Counted from the stretch's first letter, positions 19,952 to 30,750 are shown. The stretch is DNA of 64,000 nucleotides from Sinomonas notoginsengisoli (GCF_021554725.1 NZ_JAIZDP010000001.1:186001-250000); one strand, 5' to 3'. The notes: a model not told the origin generated them from the sequence alone. Numbers and translations: made by a program.

Positions 19952-21507
19952 GGTCGCCTCCACATACGTTCGTCGCGGGCCAGCAGCTCATCGGCCGAGG
20001 ACGGCCCCCAGCTCCCTGGAGCGTAGGGTTCGGGCTGTTTCCCCGTGCTGGCCCAGTAGTCCTCGAAGGGGTCAAGGATCTTCCACGAGAGCTCGACCTC
20101 CTCGTGCCTCGGGAACAACGGCGGTTCGCCCAGGAGCACGTCCAGGATGAGCCGCTCGTAGGCCTCGGGGGAGGACTCGGTGAACGAGTGCCCGTAGCCG
20201 AAGTCCATGCTCACGTCACGGACTTCCATCTGCGTTCCGGGAACCTTGGACCCGAAGCGGATCGTGGCGCCCTCGTCCGGCTGGACGCGGATCACGACCG
20301 CGTTCTGGCCGAACTCATCCTCGGGCTGGTCCAGGAACAGGAGGTTGGGGGCGCGCTTGAACATGACGGCAATCTCTGTCACCCGCCGTCCGAGTCGCTT
20401 TCCAGCGCGTAGGTAGAACGGCACTCCGGCCCAGCGGCGGGTGTTGATGTCGACCCGAATTGCTGCGTAGGTCTCAGTCGTCGAATCGGCCGGGATACCG
20501 TCCTCCTCGAGATAGCCCTTCACGAGCTCCCCGCCCTGCCAGCCTCCCAGGTACTGCCCGCGTGCGGAGTGGGTCGAAAGGTCCTCGGGCAGCTTGACGG
20601 CTGCGAGCACCTTCTCCTTCTCCGCCCGCAGGTGCTCGGCGTTGAAGGAGATGGGCTCCTCCATCGCAGTCAGAGCCAGCAGCTGTAGCAGGTGGTTCTG
20701 GATGACGTCACGCGCGGCACCGACGCCGTCGTAGTAGCCTGCACGGCCGCCTGTGCCGATGTCCTCGGCCATAGTGATCTGGACGTGATCAACGTAGTTG
20801 GCGTTCCAGAGTGGCTCGAACAGCATGTTCGCGAACCGCAGCGCGAGGATGTTCTGGACGGTTTCCTTGCCCAAGTAGTGGTCAATGCGGAATACCGAGT
20901 CCTGGGGGAAGACGGACTCGACAATATCGTTCAGCGCCCGGGCCGAGGCGAGATCATGCCCGAAGGGCTTCTCAATCACCACGCGGCGCCACTTGCCCGG
21001 CTCCGGCTGGGCAAGGCCGTGGTCCGAGAGTTGGCGGCACACCTGCTCGAAGGCCTTGGGCGGGATGGAGAGGTAGAAGGCGTGGTTGCCGCGCGTACCA
21101 CGTTTCTCGTCCAGCTCATCGAGGGTCGTCTTGAGGGTCTCGAAGGCCTCACCCTCGTCGAAGGAGCCCTGCACGAACCGAATGCCCTCGTTCAGCTGGG
21201 CCCACACGGCCTCGTCAAAAGGCGTACGGGCGTACTGCTTGACGGAAGCCCTGACCTCCTCCGCAAAGTCCTCGGTCTCCCACTCGCGTCGGGCGAAGCC
21301 CACGAGGGCAAAGCTCGGCGGGAGGAGGCCGCGGTTGGCAAGGTCGTAGACCGCTGGCATGAGCTTCTTGCGGGCCAGGTCGCCCGTGACCCCGAAGAGC
21401 ACGAGCGACGATGGTCCCGCGATACGGTTGAGGCGCCGGTCACGCGGGTCACGCAGCGGGTTGGGCCGCCGTTTCATCCCCGTCGAGCCGTTGTCGTTCT
21501 CTGGCAT
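19948..21507 (-). CDS. zwf: Glucose-6-phosphate 1-dehydrogenase
   Basis: Zwf is the NADP-dependent first step of the oxidative pentose phosphate pathway. The 519-residue protein has the coenzyme motif GVTGDLARKK near residue 39, the active site RIDHYLGKE near 205 and the substrate region EPLWNANYVDHVQI. It has the normal length and sits between pgi and opcA. Confidence 0.97.
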   Translation of the reverse strand: MPENDNGSTGMKRRPNPLRDPRDRRLNRIAGPSSLVLFGVTGDLARKKLMPAVYDLANRGLLPPSFALVGFARREWETEDFAEEVRASVKQYARTPFDEAVWAQLNEGIRFVQGSFDEGEAFETLKTTLDELDEKRGTRGNHAFYLSIPPKAFEQVCRQLSDHGLAQPEPGKWRRVVIEKPFGHDLASARALNDIVESVFPQDSVFRIDHYLGKETVQNILALRFANMLFEPLWNANYVDHVQITMAEDIGTGGRAGYYDGVGAARDVIQNHLLQLLALTAMEEPISFNAEHLRAEKEKVLAAVKLPEDLSTHSARGQYLGGWQGGELVKGYLEEDGIPADSTTETYAAIRVDINTRRWAGVPFYLRAGKRLGRRVTEIAVMFKRAPNLLFLDQPEDEFGQNAVVIRVQPDEGATIRFGSKVPGTQMEVRDVSMDFGYGHSFTESSPEAYERLILDVLLGEPPLFPRHEEVELSWKILDPFEDYWASTGKQPEPYAPGSWGPSSADELLARDERMWRRP

Positions 21508-21550
21508 GGTGCCTTTCTAGTCCATCAGTTCCAGTGCGCGCACCGGACTC

Positions 21551-21586
21551 AGCGGCCGGCTCGGATTGAATGCCGGGCCGGCCGCT
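21551..21586. terminator. GC-rich hairpin between pgi and zwf
   Basis: A 10-bp perfect stem (21551-21560 with 21577-21586) has a 16-nt loop and lies in the 86-bp gap. On the minus strand it follows pgi and precedes zwf, so it may attenuate or process the long operon transcript. Confidence 0.45.
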
Positions 21587-21593
21587 TGTGCCC

Positions 21594-23204
21594 TCAGCGG
21601 GCGAGGGCTGACACGAGATCAGTCAGCTGTGCCACTCCCGCCGCGCGGTCGGTGAAGTGCAGGCGGAGGACGGGGCGGCCATGCTCGGCAAGAATCTGGG
21701 CATCGCCGGCAGCCTGGGCAGCGATGAGCTGTCCGAACGTGAAGGGCCGCTCTGGGATATCGACGTCGACCCCTGCATCAGCGGTGATCTGGAGGAACAC
21801 GCCGACGGCTGGGCCGCCCTTGTGGTACTGCCCCGTGGAGTGCAGGAAGCGCGGACCCCAGCCGAACGTCGTCGGACGTCCGGTTGCGGACGCGAACTCG
21901 TCGCGCACAGCCTCCAGCTGCCCAAAGGCAAGCCTGTCGAGGTAGGCCTGGACACTCAGGTAGCCCTTCGGTCCGAGCTGGGTGAGGAGCGCCTTGACCG
22001 ATTCTTCGACGGTCGACGCGCTATCGAGCCAATCGCCGCCCCGCACCTCGATGGCACCCTCGGTGAAGAGCGCTGGGGTGGGCTCGGGCTGGGCGTCGAG
22101 CAGGCCCCGCGCCGCGGCCTTCGCGGTTTCCACGTCCGGCTGGTCGAATGGATTGATTCCGAGAAGGCGGCCGGCCACTGCAGTGGCGAACTCCCACATC
22201 AGCATCTGGCTGGCGAGGGTACCGCCGACGGCTGCCTCATTCGCCCGGAGGGACGGCTCCGAGTCCGAGGACACGAGACGCACGACCAGCACGTCCCCCG
22301 CGCCGCCGGAGACTTCGGGGGAATTGGCGCCCGCGACGACGGGGAGGACGCCGCGGCCGATCTTCCCCGTAGATTCGGCGATGAGCTGCTCGGCCCAGTC
22401 GGCGAAGCCCCTGATTCCTGAACCATCCTCGACGATGACGATCTTGTCCCGCAGCGGCGAGGTTCCGCCCAGCGCCGCACCGAGCCGGAGTCCGATGTTC
22501 TCCGGCGAGTCGTCGCGCAGGATCTCAGCAGCTTCCTCGGCGTCGTCGAGGAGCGACTGGATGTCCACGCCAGCCAGACCGGAGGGCACAAGGCCGAATG
22601 CGGTCAGGGCCGAGTAGCGGCCGCCCACGCTGGGATCGGCAGTGAACACCGCGCGGTAGCCAGCCTGACGGCTTGCCATCTCCAGTGGTGAGCCGGGATC
22701 GGTGACCACGACGATGCGGTTCGTTGCATCGATTCCGGCCGCCGTGAAGGCAGCCTCGAAGGCCCGCCGCTGGGAGTCCGTCTCGACCGTCGAGCCGGAC
22801 TTCGAGGAGACGACGATGGCTGTGTTCTCGAGGCGTTCGGCAAGTGCCGCGGAAACCTGCTCGGGGTCGGTCGAGTCGAGGACCGTCAGGGGCACCCCGG
22901 CGGTCGCCGCGATGACCTCGGGGGCCAGAGACGAGCCACCCATGCCGCACAGCACGATCCGGTCGACGGCTTCTGCGCGGAACGCGTCCCGCAGGGCCAC
23001 GATGTCCTTCACGAGGGGCTGGGAGACGCTGGCGGCCTCGACCCAGCCCAGGCGCTTCGCTGACTCCTCCTCGGCATCCCTGCCCCACAGAGTGTGGTCC
23101 TTGGCGAAGATGCGGCTTGCCACGGAGTCGGCCACGAGCTGGTCGACGTGGGCGTCGACTGCCTCGCGGGCCGCGCCGGTGGCGTCGAAGGTCAGCGCGC
23201 TCAT
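21594..23204 (-). CDS. pgi: Glucose-6-phosphate isomerase, actinobacterial type
   Basis: PGI interconverts glucose-6-phosphate and fructose-6-phosphate. The 536-residue protein contains two SIS sugar-isomerase halves, with [14 protein letters not shown] near 100 and [12 protein letters not shown] near 150 binding the phosphate. It resembles the divergent PGI encoded in actinobacterial pentose phosphate operons rather than the E. coli form. The ATG region overlaps the tal stop by 4 nt. Confidence 0.92.
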   Translation of the reverse strand: MSALTFDATGAAREAVDAHVDQLVADSVASRIFAKDHTLWGRDAEEESAKRLGWVEAASVSQPLVKDIVALRDAFRAEAVDRIVLCGMGGSSLAPEVIAATAGVPLTVLDSTDPEQVSAALAERLENTAIVVSSKSGSTVETDSQRRAFEAAFTAAGIDATNRIVVVTDPGSPLEMASRQAGYRAVFTADPSVGGRYSALTAFGLVPSGLAGVDIQSLLDDAEEAAEILRDDSPENIGLRLGAALGGTSPLRDKIVIVEDGSGIRGFADWAEQLIAESTGKIGRGVLPVVAGANSPEVSGGAGDVLVVRLVSSDSEPSLRANEAAVGGTLASQMLMWEFATAVAGRLLGINPFDQPDVETAKAAARGLLDAQPEPTPALFTEGAIEVRGGDWLDSASTVEESVKALLTQLGPKGYLSVQAYLDRLAFGQLEAVRDEFASATGRPTTFGWGPRFLHSTGQYHKGGPAVGVFLQITADAGVDVDIPERPFTFGQLIAAQAAGDAQILAEHGRPVLRLHFTDRAAGVAQLTDLVSALAR

Positions 23205-24322
23205 GCCCGGGCCCCGTGGGCCGTCTCCGCGAGGGTGTTTTCGACGTCGGCGAGGAGGTCGTTCCAGGATGTGACGAACTTGTCCAGGCCCTCGGTTTCG
23301 AGGACTGTGACGACGTCGTTGTAGTCGACGCCGAGCTCTGCAAGGGCATCGAGGTGGGCGTTGGATTCGGCGTAGGTGCCGGTGACCGTGTCCCCTGTGA
23401 CCTCGGCGTGGTCGAATGTCGCGTCAAGGGTCTTCTCGGGCATCGTGTTCACGACGCCAGGGGCGACGAGGCCAGTGACATAGAGCGTGTCGGGCAGGGC
23501 GGGGTCCTTGACCCCGGTCGAGGCCCAGAGGGGCCGTTGCGGGAGGGCGCCGGAGTCTGCGAGGAGCTTCCAGCGCTCGGAGGTGAATTCCTCCTCGTAG
23601 ATCTGGTAGGCGAGGCGGGCGTTGGCCAGGCCAGCCTTGCCCTTAAGCGCCTTGGCCTCATCGGTGCCGATGGCCTCGAGTCGCTTGTCCACCTCGGTGT
23701 CGACACGGGAGACGAAGAAGGAGGCGACCGAGTGGATCTCCGAGAGGTCGTGGCCGTTGGCCTTGGCCTTCTCGAGGCCCGTCATGAAGGCGTTGATGAC
23801 GGCGCGATAGCGCTCGAGGGAGAAGATGAGCGTCACATTGACGCTGATGCCCGCACCGAGGGTCTCGGCGATGGCTTCAAGGCCCTCGACCGTTGCCGGG
23901 ATCTTGATGTAGACGTTGGGCTCGGCCACCTTGTCGTGGAGATGCTTGGCCTCGGCAATCGTGGCCGCCGTGTCCCAGGCCAGCCGGGGGTCGACCTCGA
24001 TGGAGACGCGGCCGTCGACGCCGTGGGTTGCCTTGGCGATCGGGGCGAAGAGCCTGCACGCGTCGGCGACGTCGGAGGTGGTGAGCTCGAAGAGGGTCTT
24101 CTGGGCGTCAGCGCCGGCGGAGACCAGCTCGCGCAGCATCTGGTCGTAACCGTGGCCCTTGGTTATTGCAACCTGGAAGATCGTCGGGTTCGTGGTCACG
24201 CCGACCACGTTCTTCTCCTCGATGAGCTTCGCGAGCGAGCCGTCCACGAGCCGGGTCCGCGAGAGGTCGTCGAGCCAGATGGAGACGCCAGCGTCGGAGA
24301 GCGCCTGGGTGGGGGTAGTCAT
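23201..24322 (-). CDS. tal: Transaldolase
   Basis: Transaldolase moves a dihydroxyacetone unit from sedoheptulose-7-phosphate to glyceraldehyde-3-phosphate. The 373-residue protein is of the longer Mycobacterium-type class. The Schiff-base lysine is in VYIKIPAT near residue 138. IWLDDLSR near 15, GVTTNPTIF near 40 and ASTGVKDP near 278 are conserved. It lies 18 nt after tkt. Confidence 0.95.
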   Translation of the reverse strand: MTTPTQALSDAGVSIWLDDLSRTRLVDGSLAKLIEEKNVVGVTTNPTIFQVAITKGHGYDQMLRELVSAGADAQKTLFELTTSDVADACRLFAPIAKATHGVDGRVSIEVDPRLAWDTAATIAEAKHLHDKVAEPNVYIKIPATVEGLEAIAETLGAGISVNVTLIFSLERYRAVINAFMTGLEKAKANGHDLSEIHSVASFFVSRVDTEVDKRLEAIGTDEAKALKGKAGLANARLAYQIYEEEFTSERWKLLADSGALPQRPLWASTGVKDPALPDTLYVTGLVAPGVVNTMPEKTLDATFDHAEVTGDTVTGTYAESNAHLDALAELGVDYNDVVTVLETEGLDKFVTSWNDLLADVENTLAETAHGARA

Positions 24323-24340
24323 GAGCTATGCTCCTTGCGG

Positions 24341-26458
24341 TCAGGCCGCGGTGGCGGCGATGGAGTCCTTGGCGGCGGCCGTGACGGCCTCGGTGGTGAT
24401 GCCGAACTCCCGGAAGAGGGTCTTGTAGTCGGCGGAGGCGCCGAAGTGCTCGAGGCCGATGCTGCGGCCGGCGTCGCCGACGAATCGGCGCCAGCCGAGG
24501 GCGAGTCCTGCCTCGACCGAGACGCGGGCCGCGACGGCGCGGGGCAGGACGGACTCGCGGTAGTCGGGGTCCTGCGCGTCGAACCATTCGACGCAGGGCA
24601 TGGATACGACGCGGGCGGCGATCCCCTCGGAGGCGAGTGCCTGCCGGGCCTCTACGGCGAGCTGGACCTCGGAGCCGGTCGCGATGAGGATGACGTCCGG
24701 TGTCACGACAGCCCCGTCGCGGTGGGCCTCGGCGAGGATGTAGCCGCCCTTGGAGACGTTGGACGCGTCCGCGAAGGCGCCGTCGCCACGCTCGTACACT
24801 GGCAGGTTCTGGCGTGTCAGGACGATGCCGGCCGGATTCTGGTGGCGCTCGAGGATGGTCTTCCATGCGGCCGCGACCTCGTTCGCGTCGGCCGGCCGCA
24901 CGACGTCCAGGCCCGGGATCGCCCGCAGGGTGGCGAGCTGCTCGACGGGCTGATGGGTGGGGCCGTCCTCGCCGAGCCCGATCGAGTCGTGCGTCCAGAC
25001 GTAGGTGGACGGGATGCCCATGAGCGCGGAGAGGCGGATCGCGGGTCGCTGGTAGTCGGAGAAGATGAGGAAGGTGCCGCAGAAGGCACGGGTCTTCCCG
25101 CCCAGGGTGATGCCGTTGACGATCGCGGCGGCGGCGTGCTCGCGGATGCCGAAGTGCAGGACCCGTCCGTAGGGGTTGCCCTTCCACGCGCTCGTGGAGC
25201 GGCTTTCGGGGATGAAGGAGGGCGAGCCCTCGATCGTGGTGTTGTTCGACTCGGCCAGGTCCGCGGACCCGCCCCACAGCTCCGGCAGGACCGGGCCGAT
25301 GGCGTTGAGGACCTTGCCCGAGGCAGCGCGAGTGGAGACGTCCTTCCCGGCCGGGAAGACGGGCAGGGATTCCTCCCAGCCCGTGGGCAGCCGGCGGGCC
25401 TCGATGCGCTCATGCAGGGCCGCGTTCTCGGGGTTCGCGGCGGCCCAGGCATCGAAGCCCTCCCGCCAGGCGGCCTTGGCGGCCTCGCCGCGCTCGATCG
25501 CGCCGCGGGTGTGGGCGAGGACTTCTGGGTCGACCTGGAAGGACTGGGCCGGGTCGAAGCCCAGGATCTCCTTCAGCGCGCCGACCTCCTCGGCGCCCAG
25601 GGCGGAGCCGTGGATCTTGCCGGTGTTCTGCTTGGTCGGGGACGGCCAGCCGATGACAGTGCGCAGGGAGATGATCGAGGGTCGGCCCGTCTCGGCCTTG
25701 GCAGCCAGCAGCGCGGCATGGAGCTCCGGGACGTCCTCGACGTACTCGCCGGTCTTAGTCCAGTCCACGCGCTGCGTGTGCCAGCCGTAGGCCTCGTAGC
25801 GCTTGAGGACGTCCTCGTTGAACGCCACGTTCGTGTCGTCCTCGATGGAGATGTGGTTCTCGTCGTAGATGACCACGAGGTTGCCCAGCTCCTGGAGGCC
25901 GGCGAGCGAGGACGCCTCGGAGGTCACGCCCTCCTGCAGGTCGCCATCAGAGGCGATGACCCATACGGTGTGGTCGAACGGGGAGGTGCCCTGCGGGGCC
26001 TCGGGGTCGTACAGGCCCCGCTCGCGGCGCCCGGAGTACGCGAAGCCGACCGAAGAGGCCAAACCCTGCCCGAGCGGGCCTGTGGTGATCTCCACGCCCT
26101 TGGTGTGCCCGTACTCCGGGTGGCCCGGGGTCAGAGAGCCCCACGTGCGCAGCGACTCCAGATCGGACAGCTCAAGCCCATACCCGGACAGGAACAGCTG
26201 GATGTACAGGGTCAGTGACGAGTGCCCGGGGGAGAGGATGAAACGGTCGCGTCCAATCCACGTCGGATCGGCCGGATCGTGCCGCATGAGCTTCTGGAAC
26301 AGCAGGTACGCTGCCGGGGCCAGGCTCATCGCCGTGCCCGGGTGGCCGTTGCCCACCTTCTGGACGGCGTCCGCGGCCAGGACACGGATCGTGTCCACCG
26401 CCTTGCGGTCCAGATCAGTCCAGGTCAGTTCTTGTACATCCACAGCAGGCACGTACAC
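24341..26458 (-). CDS. tkt: Transketolase
   Basis: Transketolase is the thiamine diphosphate enzyme that moves two-carbon units in the pentose phosphate pathway. The 705-residue protein shows [13 protein letters not shown] near 38, SPGHSSL near 73, the thiamine-binding SDGDLQEG near 160 and the pyrimidine-domain stretch [15 protein letters not shown] near 440. GTG at 26458 is preceded by GGAGAGG at good distance. It is the first gene of the tkt-tal-pgi-zwf-opcA-pgl operon. Confidence 0.96.
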   Translation of the reverse strand: MYVPAVDVQELTWTDLDRKAVDTIRVLAADAVQKVGNGHPGTAMSLAPAAYLLFQKLMRHDPADPTWIGRDRFILSPGHSSLTLYIQLFLSGYGLELSDLESLRTWGSLTPGHPEYGHTKGVEITTGPLGQGLASSVGFAYSGRRERGLYDPEAPQGTSPFDHTVWVIASDGDLQEGVTSEASSLAGLQELGNLVVIYDENHISIEDDTNVAFNEDVLKRYEAYGWHTQRVDWTKTGEYVEDVPELHAALLAAKAETGRPSIISLRTVIGWPSPTKQNTGKIHGSALGAEEVGALKEILGFDPAQSFQVDPEVLAHTRGAIERGEAAKAAWREGFDAWAAANPENAALHERIEARRLPTGWEESLPVFPAGKDVSTRAASGKVLNAIGPVLPELWGGSADLAESNNTTIEGSPSFIPESRSTSAWKGNPYGRVLHFGIREHAAAAIVNGITLGGKTRAFCGTFLIFSDYQRPAIRLSALMGIPSTYVWTHDSIGLGEDGPTHQPVEQLATLRAIPGLDVVRPADANEVAAAWKTILERHQNPAGIVLTRQNLPVYERGDGAFADASNVSKGGYILAEAHRDGAVVTPDVILIATGSEVQLAVEARQALASEGIAARVVSMPCVEWFDAQDPDYRESVLPRAVAARVSVEAGLALGWRRFVGDAGRSIGLEHFGASADYKTLFREFGITTEAVTAAAKDSIAATAA

Positions 26459-26869
26459 CGGCCCCTCTCCATCAATGACGGCAAGCAGCCTGCGTCGGGG
26501 CGCGGGAATGGGCGGCCCTGCATTGCAACCTGCCAGCCGTTCACCATCGAAACGAATTGTCTGTCTGCCCGCTACCCGCGGCGTCGTGTTCCAAGCGTCC
26601 TGTGCCCGTACGGCACTCCGGTTCCCGCCCGGCGCACAGCGTCAGGGGCTGGGCATCCAGCTCACATACTAGCCACGCAGGAACAGTCCGTGAGAGGGGT
26701 TTCGGAAAGTTTCCACAGTATGAATGGCACTACCACGCGCCTGAGTTCTCCGTGCACCGCCGAGCGGTGGCGTCGGCAAGGGCCCTGGGACCCCGCACGG
26801 GTATCATGGAGGCGGTTCCCCCGCACCCTTTAGGGAACCGAAGCCACCGAGTAGAAGAGTCGCGCACCC
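26459..26869. other. 411-bp divergent intergenic region, tkt / ctaB
   Basis: The region must carry the promoters for the pentose phosphate operon (-) and ctaB (+). TATCAT at 26802-26807 is a possible -10 for ctaB. A short palindrome GGAAAGTTTCC lies at 26704-26714. Frames passing through it show no family resemblance. No other structured element was found. Confidence 0.5.
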
Positions 26870-27817
26870 GTGAGCACAGCAGACGCAACCGCCACAGACC
26901 CGTCCAGGCCAGCGAAGCTCGGCCTGCGCCGCAAGATCAAGGCGTACGTAGCCCTCACGAAGCCCCGGATCATCGAGCTGCTGCTCGTGAGCACCCTTCC
27001 TACGATGATCTACGCGCAGCGCGGCTTCCCATCGCTTGGCCTGATCTTCGCCACGCTGGTCGGCGGGGCCTTCGCGGCTGGCAGTGCAGGGGCGTTCAAC
27101 TGCTATATCGACCGTGACATCGACCGCCTCATGCGCCGCACGGAGAAGCGTCCGCTCGTCACCGGGGAGGTGACACCCCGTGAGGCACTCGTCTTCTCAT
27201 GGGTGCTTGGCCTGGCGTCCCTGGCCATCCTGTGGTTCGGCGCGAATCCACTCTCCGCCGTCCTCGGTGCTGCCGCAATCTTCTTCTACGTGGTCATCTA
27301 CACGCTGATCCTCAAGCGCCGCACGGCGCAGAACATCGTGTGGGGCGGCGCCGCCGGCTGCTTCCCGGTACTGATCGCCTGGTCCGCGGTGACCAACACC
27401 ATCGAGTGGCCCGCCGTCATCCTCTTCCTCGTCATCTTCCTGTGGACTCCTCCCCACTACTGGCCGTTGTCCATGCGCTACGGCGAGGACTACCGGAACG
27501 CGCACGTTCCGATGCTCGGTGCGGTGGCGGGTGCGAAGATCGTGGCCGTCCAGGTGGTGCTGTACGCGTGGGCCATGGTGATCGCGTCGCTCCTCATGGT
27601 CCCCCTGGGCCATGCGGGCTGGGTCTACACCGTCGCGGCAGTCGGGGTCGGCGGCTGGTTCCTCTCCGAGTCCCACGCGTTGTACGGTCGGGCCCAGCGC
27701 GAGGAGGTCGAGGACAAGAAGGCCATGAAGGTCTTCCACGGCTCGATCAGCTACCTCACCGTGCTGTTCCTCGCTCTCGCGGTCGACCCGTTCGTGGGCG
27801 CGCCTCTGTTCGGCTGA
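26870..27817 (+). CDS. ctaB: Protohaem IX farnesyltransferase (haem O synthase)
   Basis: CtaB attaches a farnesyl group to haem B to make haem O, the precursor of haem A. The 315-residue membrane protein has the UbiA-family aspartate motif [15 protein letters not shown] near residue 85, a second motif near [13 protein letters not shown] at about 205, and about nine membrane segments. GTG at 26870 follows a stretch with weak GAGTAGAAGAG purine content. It faces ctaA, the next enzyme, across a shared terminator. Confidence 0.95.
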   Translation: MSTADATATDPSRPAKLGLRRKIKAYVALTKPRIIELLLVSTLPTMIYAQRGFPSLGLIFATLVGGAFAAGSAGAFNCYIDRDIDRLMRRTEKRPLVTGEVTPREALVFSWVLGLASLAILWFGANPLSAVLGAAAIFFYVVIYTLILKRRTAQNIVWGGAAGCFPVLIAWSAVTNTIEWPAVILFLVIFLWTPPHYWPLSMRYGEDYRNAHVPMLGAVAGAKIVAVQVVLYAWAMVIASLLMVPLGHAGWVYTVAAVGVGGWFLSESHALYGRAQREEVEDKKAMKVFHGSISYLTVLFLALAVDPFVGAPLFG

Positions 27818-27862
27818 GCCCCACGCCGTAGGCACGGCGAGCCCACGAACCGCCTGCGCATC

Positions 27863-27906
27863 GCACAGCAGAGGCCCCCGGCACATGCCGGGGGCCTCTG
27901 CTGTGC
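27863..27906. terminator. Bidirectional terminator between ctaB and ctaA
   Basis: A 21-bp perfect inverted repeat (27863-27883 with 27886-27906) lies between two converging genes. It is the longest perfect stem in the window. Confidence 0.85.
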
Positions 27907-27933
27907 ACGGAGGTTCCCACCCCCGCCGGCAGG

Positions 27934-28872
27934 CTATGCCCGTGGGCTGTACCGCGCGACGTCGGCCGCGTTGACGGCAGCTGCCATGAGCAGCGCCGAG
28001 ACGAGCATGTGGGCCGCCACGAGCAGCGCGGGGATGCCCGTGTAGTACTGCGTGATGCCGATCGCGGCCTGGAGAACGGTGAGGCCGAGAAGAACCAGCA
28101 CGCCGTTCCGGAACGGGCCCTGGATCCGGCGTGCAAGTGCGACGACGAGGGCGAAGAGGGCACCGAAGGCGACGAGGTACGCCGGGACGGCGTGGATGTG
28201 CGAGAACAGGTCCCAGTCGAGCCCATTCCGGGGGGCGTTGGCATCGCCCGCGTGGGGACCCGCACCGGTGACGACGACGCCCAGCACCACCGCTGCTGCC
28301 GCCGCCACGGCGGTGACCATCATGGTCGGCGCCATCGAGCTGGGGAGGGCGGGATAGCTGCGGTCCATCACCCGGCCGGTCCGTCCGTAGGCCCGGTTGA
28401 CCAGCAGCATCGAGAGCACGACGAGGACCATCGAGACGAGGAAATGGAGGCCGACCACCCACGGGTTGAGCTGGGTGAGCACCGTGATCCCGCCGATGAC
28501 TGCCTGCGCGGGGACACTCGCGAGCAGGCCCACGGCCAGCCAGAACAGGTCTTTGCGCTCCTTGCGCAGGTTCCACAGCATGACGAGCATGATGAGCGCG
28601 ACCGCCGTCAGGGCGAACGTGAGGAGCCGGTTGCCGAACTCGATGATCCCGTGAACGCCCATCTCGGGGGTTGTGGCGAGGGAGCCCGAGGTGCACCGTG
28701 GCCACGTGGGGCAGCCGAGCCCCGACGCGGTCAGCCGGACCGCGCCACCGGTGAGGATGAGCACGATCTGGCCGATCAGCGAGGCGATCGCCATCGCGCG
28801 GATTCGCCCGTCCACCTCTCGGGGGAGTCTGGCGGTGAGTCGGGTCAGGCGAGTGAGCGAGGTATCGGTCAT
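27934..28872 (-). CDS. ctaA: Haem A synthase
   Basis: CtaA oxidises haem O to haem A for cytochrome aa3 oxidase. The 312-residue protein has about eight membrane segments. Candidate haem-ligand histidines occur in VGLHFLVS, HIHAVPAYL and AAHMLVSA. The first-half acidic motif reads IEFGNRLL, with Asn where the Bacillus enzyme, as I recall it, has a His ligand; this looks typical of actinobacterial CtaA. The ATG at 28872 is 4 nt from the permease stop, so it is cotranscribed with the ABC exporter. A longer upstream reading overlaps the permease. Confidence 0.9.
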   Translation of the reverse strand: MTDTSLTRLTRLTARLPREVDGRIRAMAIASLIGQIVLILTGGAVRLTASGLGCPTWPRCTSGSLATTPEMGVHGIIEFGNRLLTFALTAVALIMLVMLWNLRKERKDLFWLAVGLLASVPAQAVIGGITVLTQLNPWVVGLHFLVSMVLVVLSMLLVNRAYGRTGRVMDRSYPALPSSMAPTMMVTAVAAAAAVVLGVVVTGAGPHAGDANAPRNGLDWDLFSHIHAVPAYLVAFGALFALVVALARRIQGPFRNGVLVLLGLTVLQAAIGITQYYTGIPALLVAAHMLVSALLMAAAVNAADVARYSPRA

Positions 28873-28876
28873 GGGA

Positions 28877-29617
28877 TCAGCTCCATCGGAACCAGCGGGT
28901 GGCGGCGGCGCCGGCGAGCACAGTCCACAGGACGAGTACGACGGCGGCAGGGACGTTGAGTGAGCCTTCGAGGAACGCCGAGCGCACGGCGTCCCCAAGG
29001 GCCCCAGAGGGGAGGAACCCGACGAGGGGAGCGATGGCTGCAGGAACGCGTTCCACGGGCAGCACGATCCCGCCCATGACCCCTAGGAGGATCCAGACGA
29101 GGTTTGTGACGGCGAGGGTCGCCTCCGGGCGGGCGGTTCCCGCGATCAGGAGTCCGAGGGCCGTGAAGGCGGCGGCACCGAGTGCGAGCAGGGGCAATCC
29201 GAGGAGCAGCCCGGTGCCGGCGGGCCGCCAGCCGAGGACCACTGCGACGCCGCCGACGACCACGATCTGGACGGCGAGCACGACGAGGACGGCGACGACC
29301 TTGCCTGCGATGAGCCCGCCGCGTCCGAGCGGCGTGGTCGAGAGGAAGCGCAGCACTCCGTAGCGTCGGTCGAACCCAGTAGCGATGCCCTGCCCCGTGA
29401 ATCCGACGCTCATGGTGCACAGCGCGAGGACTCCTGGCGCGGCAACGTCGACGCGGGCCGGTCCGAGTCCGTCGAGAAGGGGCGTGACGGTGAGGCCGAC
29501 GAGCGCGAGCAGCGGCAGGACGATCATGAGCGTGAGCTGCTCGCCATTGCGGAGCATCGTGAGCGTCTCGTACCGGCCCTGCTGCCATACGCGGCGGGTC
29601 AGGGTGGCGGCGCTCAT
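28877..29617 (-). CDS. ABC-2 type exporter permease
   Basis: This 246-residue protein has about six membrane segments (for example near 28-48, 65-80, 100-125, 130-150, 165-185 and 220-238). It has the FDRRYGVLRFLSTTPLGRG cytosolic loop typical of DrrB-like permeases. It overlaps the ATPase gene by 4 nt and would form the membrane part of that exporter. The substrate is unknown; the position directly before ctaA is frequent in Actinobacteria and suggests a link to haem or cytochrome oxidase assembly. Confidence 0.87.
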   Translation of the reverse strand: MSAATLTRRVWQQGRYETLTMLRNGEQLTLMIVLPLLALVGLTVTPLLDGLGPARVDVAAPGVLALCTMSVGFTGQGIATGFDRRYGVLRFLSTTPLGRGGLIAGKVVAVLVVLAVQIVVVGGVAVVLGWRPAGTGLLLGLPLLALGAAAFTALGLLIAGTARPEATLAVTNLVWILLGVMGGIVLPVERVPAAIAPLVGFLPSGALGDAVRSAFLEGSLNVPAAVVLVLWTVLAGAAATRWFRWS

Positions 29618-30615
29618 GCGGCCCTCCCGCCCGTGCGCTCGGCCGCCGCCTGGTCTGCGGATTCAGCGGCGATCGCGAGGAATACGTCCTGCAGGTTGGC
29701 TCTGCCGAGTTCGAGGTGGGCCGGCATGATGCCCCGCGCGTGCAGCCAGGCTGTGACGCCGGCAAGGTCAGCAGAGGTGATCTCGCCCTCGACCACGTAG
29801 TGGCCCGCAGAGGGTTCGGCCACCGCGAGTTCCCCGGCCGTGGCCCTCCCTGCGAAGGCATCGGCGAGGGGCAGTCCGGACTGTGTCCGCAGGGTCAGCC
29901 GGAGGTGCGCATCCTCGCGGCCCTCGAGGATCTCGGCCACAGAACCGCTCGTGACGACTCGGCCGCGGTCGAGGATGTGTACGACGTCTGCGAGCCGCTC
30001 GGCGTCGTCCAGCAGGTGGGTGGTGAGGATGACGGCAAGCCCCTCGTGGCGCAGGCCGTCGATGAGGTCGACGACGAGCTGTCTCGACTGGGGGTCGAGG
30101 CCCGCGCTGGGCTCGTCGAGGAAGACGACCTCAGGACGCCCGATGAGTGCCGCCGCGAGCGCGACACGCTGCTTCTGGCCCCCGGAGAGCCGCCGGATGG
30201 TGGTGGTGGCGAAGTCACCGATGCCGAGGCGTTCCGCGAGGTCGTCCACCGGCTGCGGATTGGAATACATGCCTGCGACGTGCTTGAGCAGCGTCAGCGG
30301 GTGCGCTGCGGGTGGGAGGCCGCCTTCCTGGAGCATGATCCCGACGCGGGAGCGCAGCTCGGCATCTGCCCGCTCGGGGTCCTGCCCGAGGAGCCGCACG
30401 ACCCCGCCGGTGCGCTTCTGCAATCCCTGCGCGCATTCGAGGGTGGTGGTCTTCCCCGCTCCGTTCACCCCGAGGATCACGGTGATCTCGCCAGCGTTGG
30501 CGGTGAGGTCGACGCCGGCCAGCACCCTTTTCATCCGGCCGTCGAGTGAGGGGACGGGGCCGACGTCCTTCACCAGGCCCTCGATTTCGAGGCAGGGGGT
30601 ACCGGTCTGTAGCAC
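29614..30615 (-). CDS. ABC exporter ATP-binding protein
   Basis: The 333-residue protein has Walker A GVNGAGKTT near 50, the signature LSGGQKQR near 148, Walker B VVFLDEPSAGLDP near 168 and the H-loop TTHLLDDAE near 203. The C-terminal 100 residues are a regulatory extension as in DrrA-type ATPases. GTG at 30615 is preceded on the minus strand by TAGAAT and 6 nt, a leaderless start. It is the first gene of the ATPase-permease-ctaA unit. Confidence 0.9.
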   Translation of the reverse strand: MLQTGTPCLEIEGLVKDVGPVPSLDGRMKRVLAGVDLTANAGEITVILGVNGAGKTTTLECAQGLQKRTGGVVRLLGQDPERADAELRSRVGIMLQEGGLPPAAHPLTLLKHVAGMYSNPQPVDDLAERLGIGDFATTTIRRLSGGQKQRVALAAALIGRPEVVFLDEPSAGLDPQSRQLVVDLIDGLRHEGLAVILTTHLLDDAERLADVVHILDRGRVVTSGSVAEILEGREDAHLRLTLRTQSGLPLADAFAGRATAGELAVAEPSAGHYVVEGEITSADLAGVTAWLHARGIMPAHLELGRANLQDVFLAIAAESADQAAAERTGGRAA

Positions 30616-30704
30616 CCGCCCATTCTACGCAAGGTAGTAGTCTTCACCCACGTTGGCGTTCCAGGGCCCACGGTCCCTTCCGGCTCCGCCCACAGCGTGA
30701 TAAG

Positions 30705-30723
30705 TGTCTCCTTACTGGAGACA
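30705..30723. promoter_or_regulatory. Palindromic operator candidate upstream of sufR
   Basis: TGTCTCC (30705-30711) and GGAGACA (30717-30723) form a perfect 7-5-7 palindrome. A possible -35 (TGGAGA, 30716-30721) overlaps the right arm, and a -10-like AATGAT (30739-30744) follows at 17 bp, 6 nt from the GTG at 30751. This geometry suits autorepression by SufR. The match to known SufR sites was not checked. Confidence 0.45.
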
Positions 30724-30750
30724 AGCGGCATATTAGGCAATGATTGTCTT

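Noticed and set aside
23117-26218. A 1033-codon plus-strand open frame opposite pgi, tal and tkt
   Set aside because: It is antisense to three clear enzymes, has no family motif and is made of the Gly/Arg/Asp-rich residues expected from the reverse of GC-rich coding DNA.
26459-26869. Small protein-coding gene in the tkt/ctaB spacer
   Set aside because: Frames crossing the region extend from neighbouring shadows, lack ribosome binding sites and show no conserved-looking sequence.
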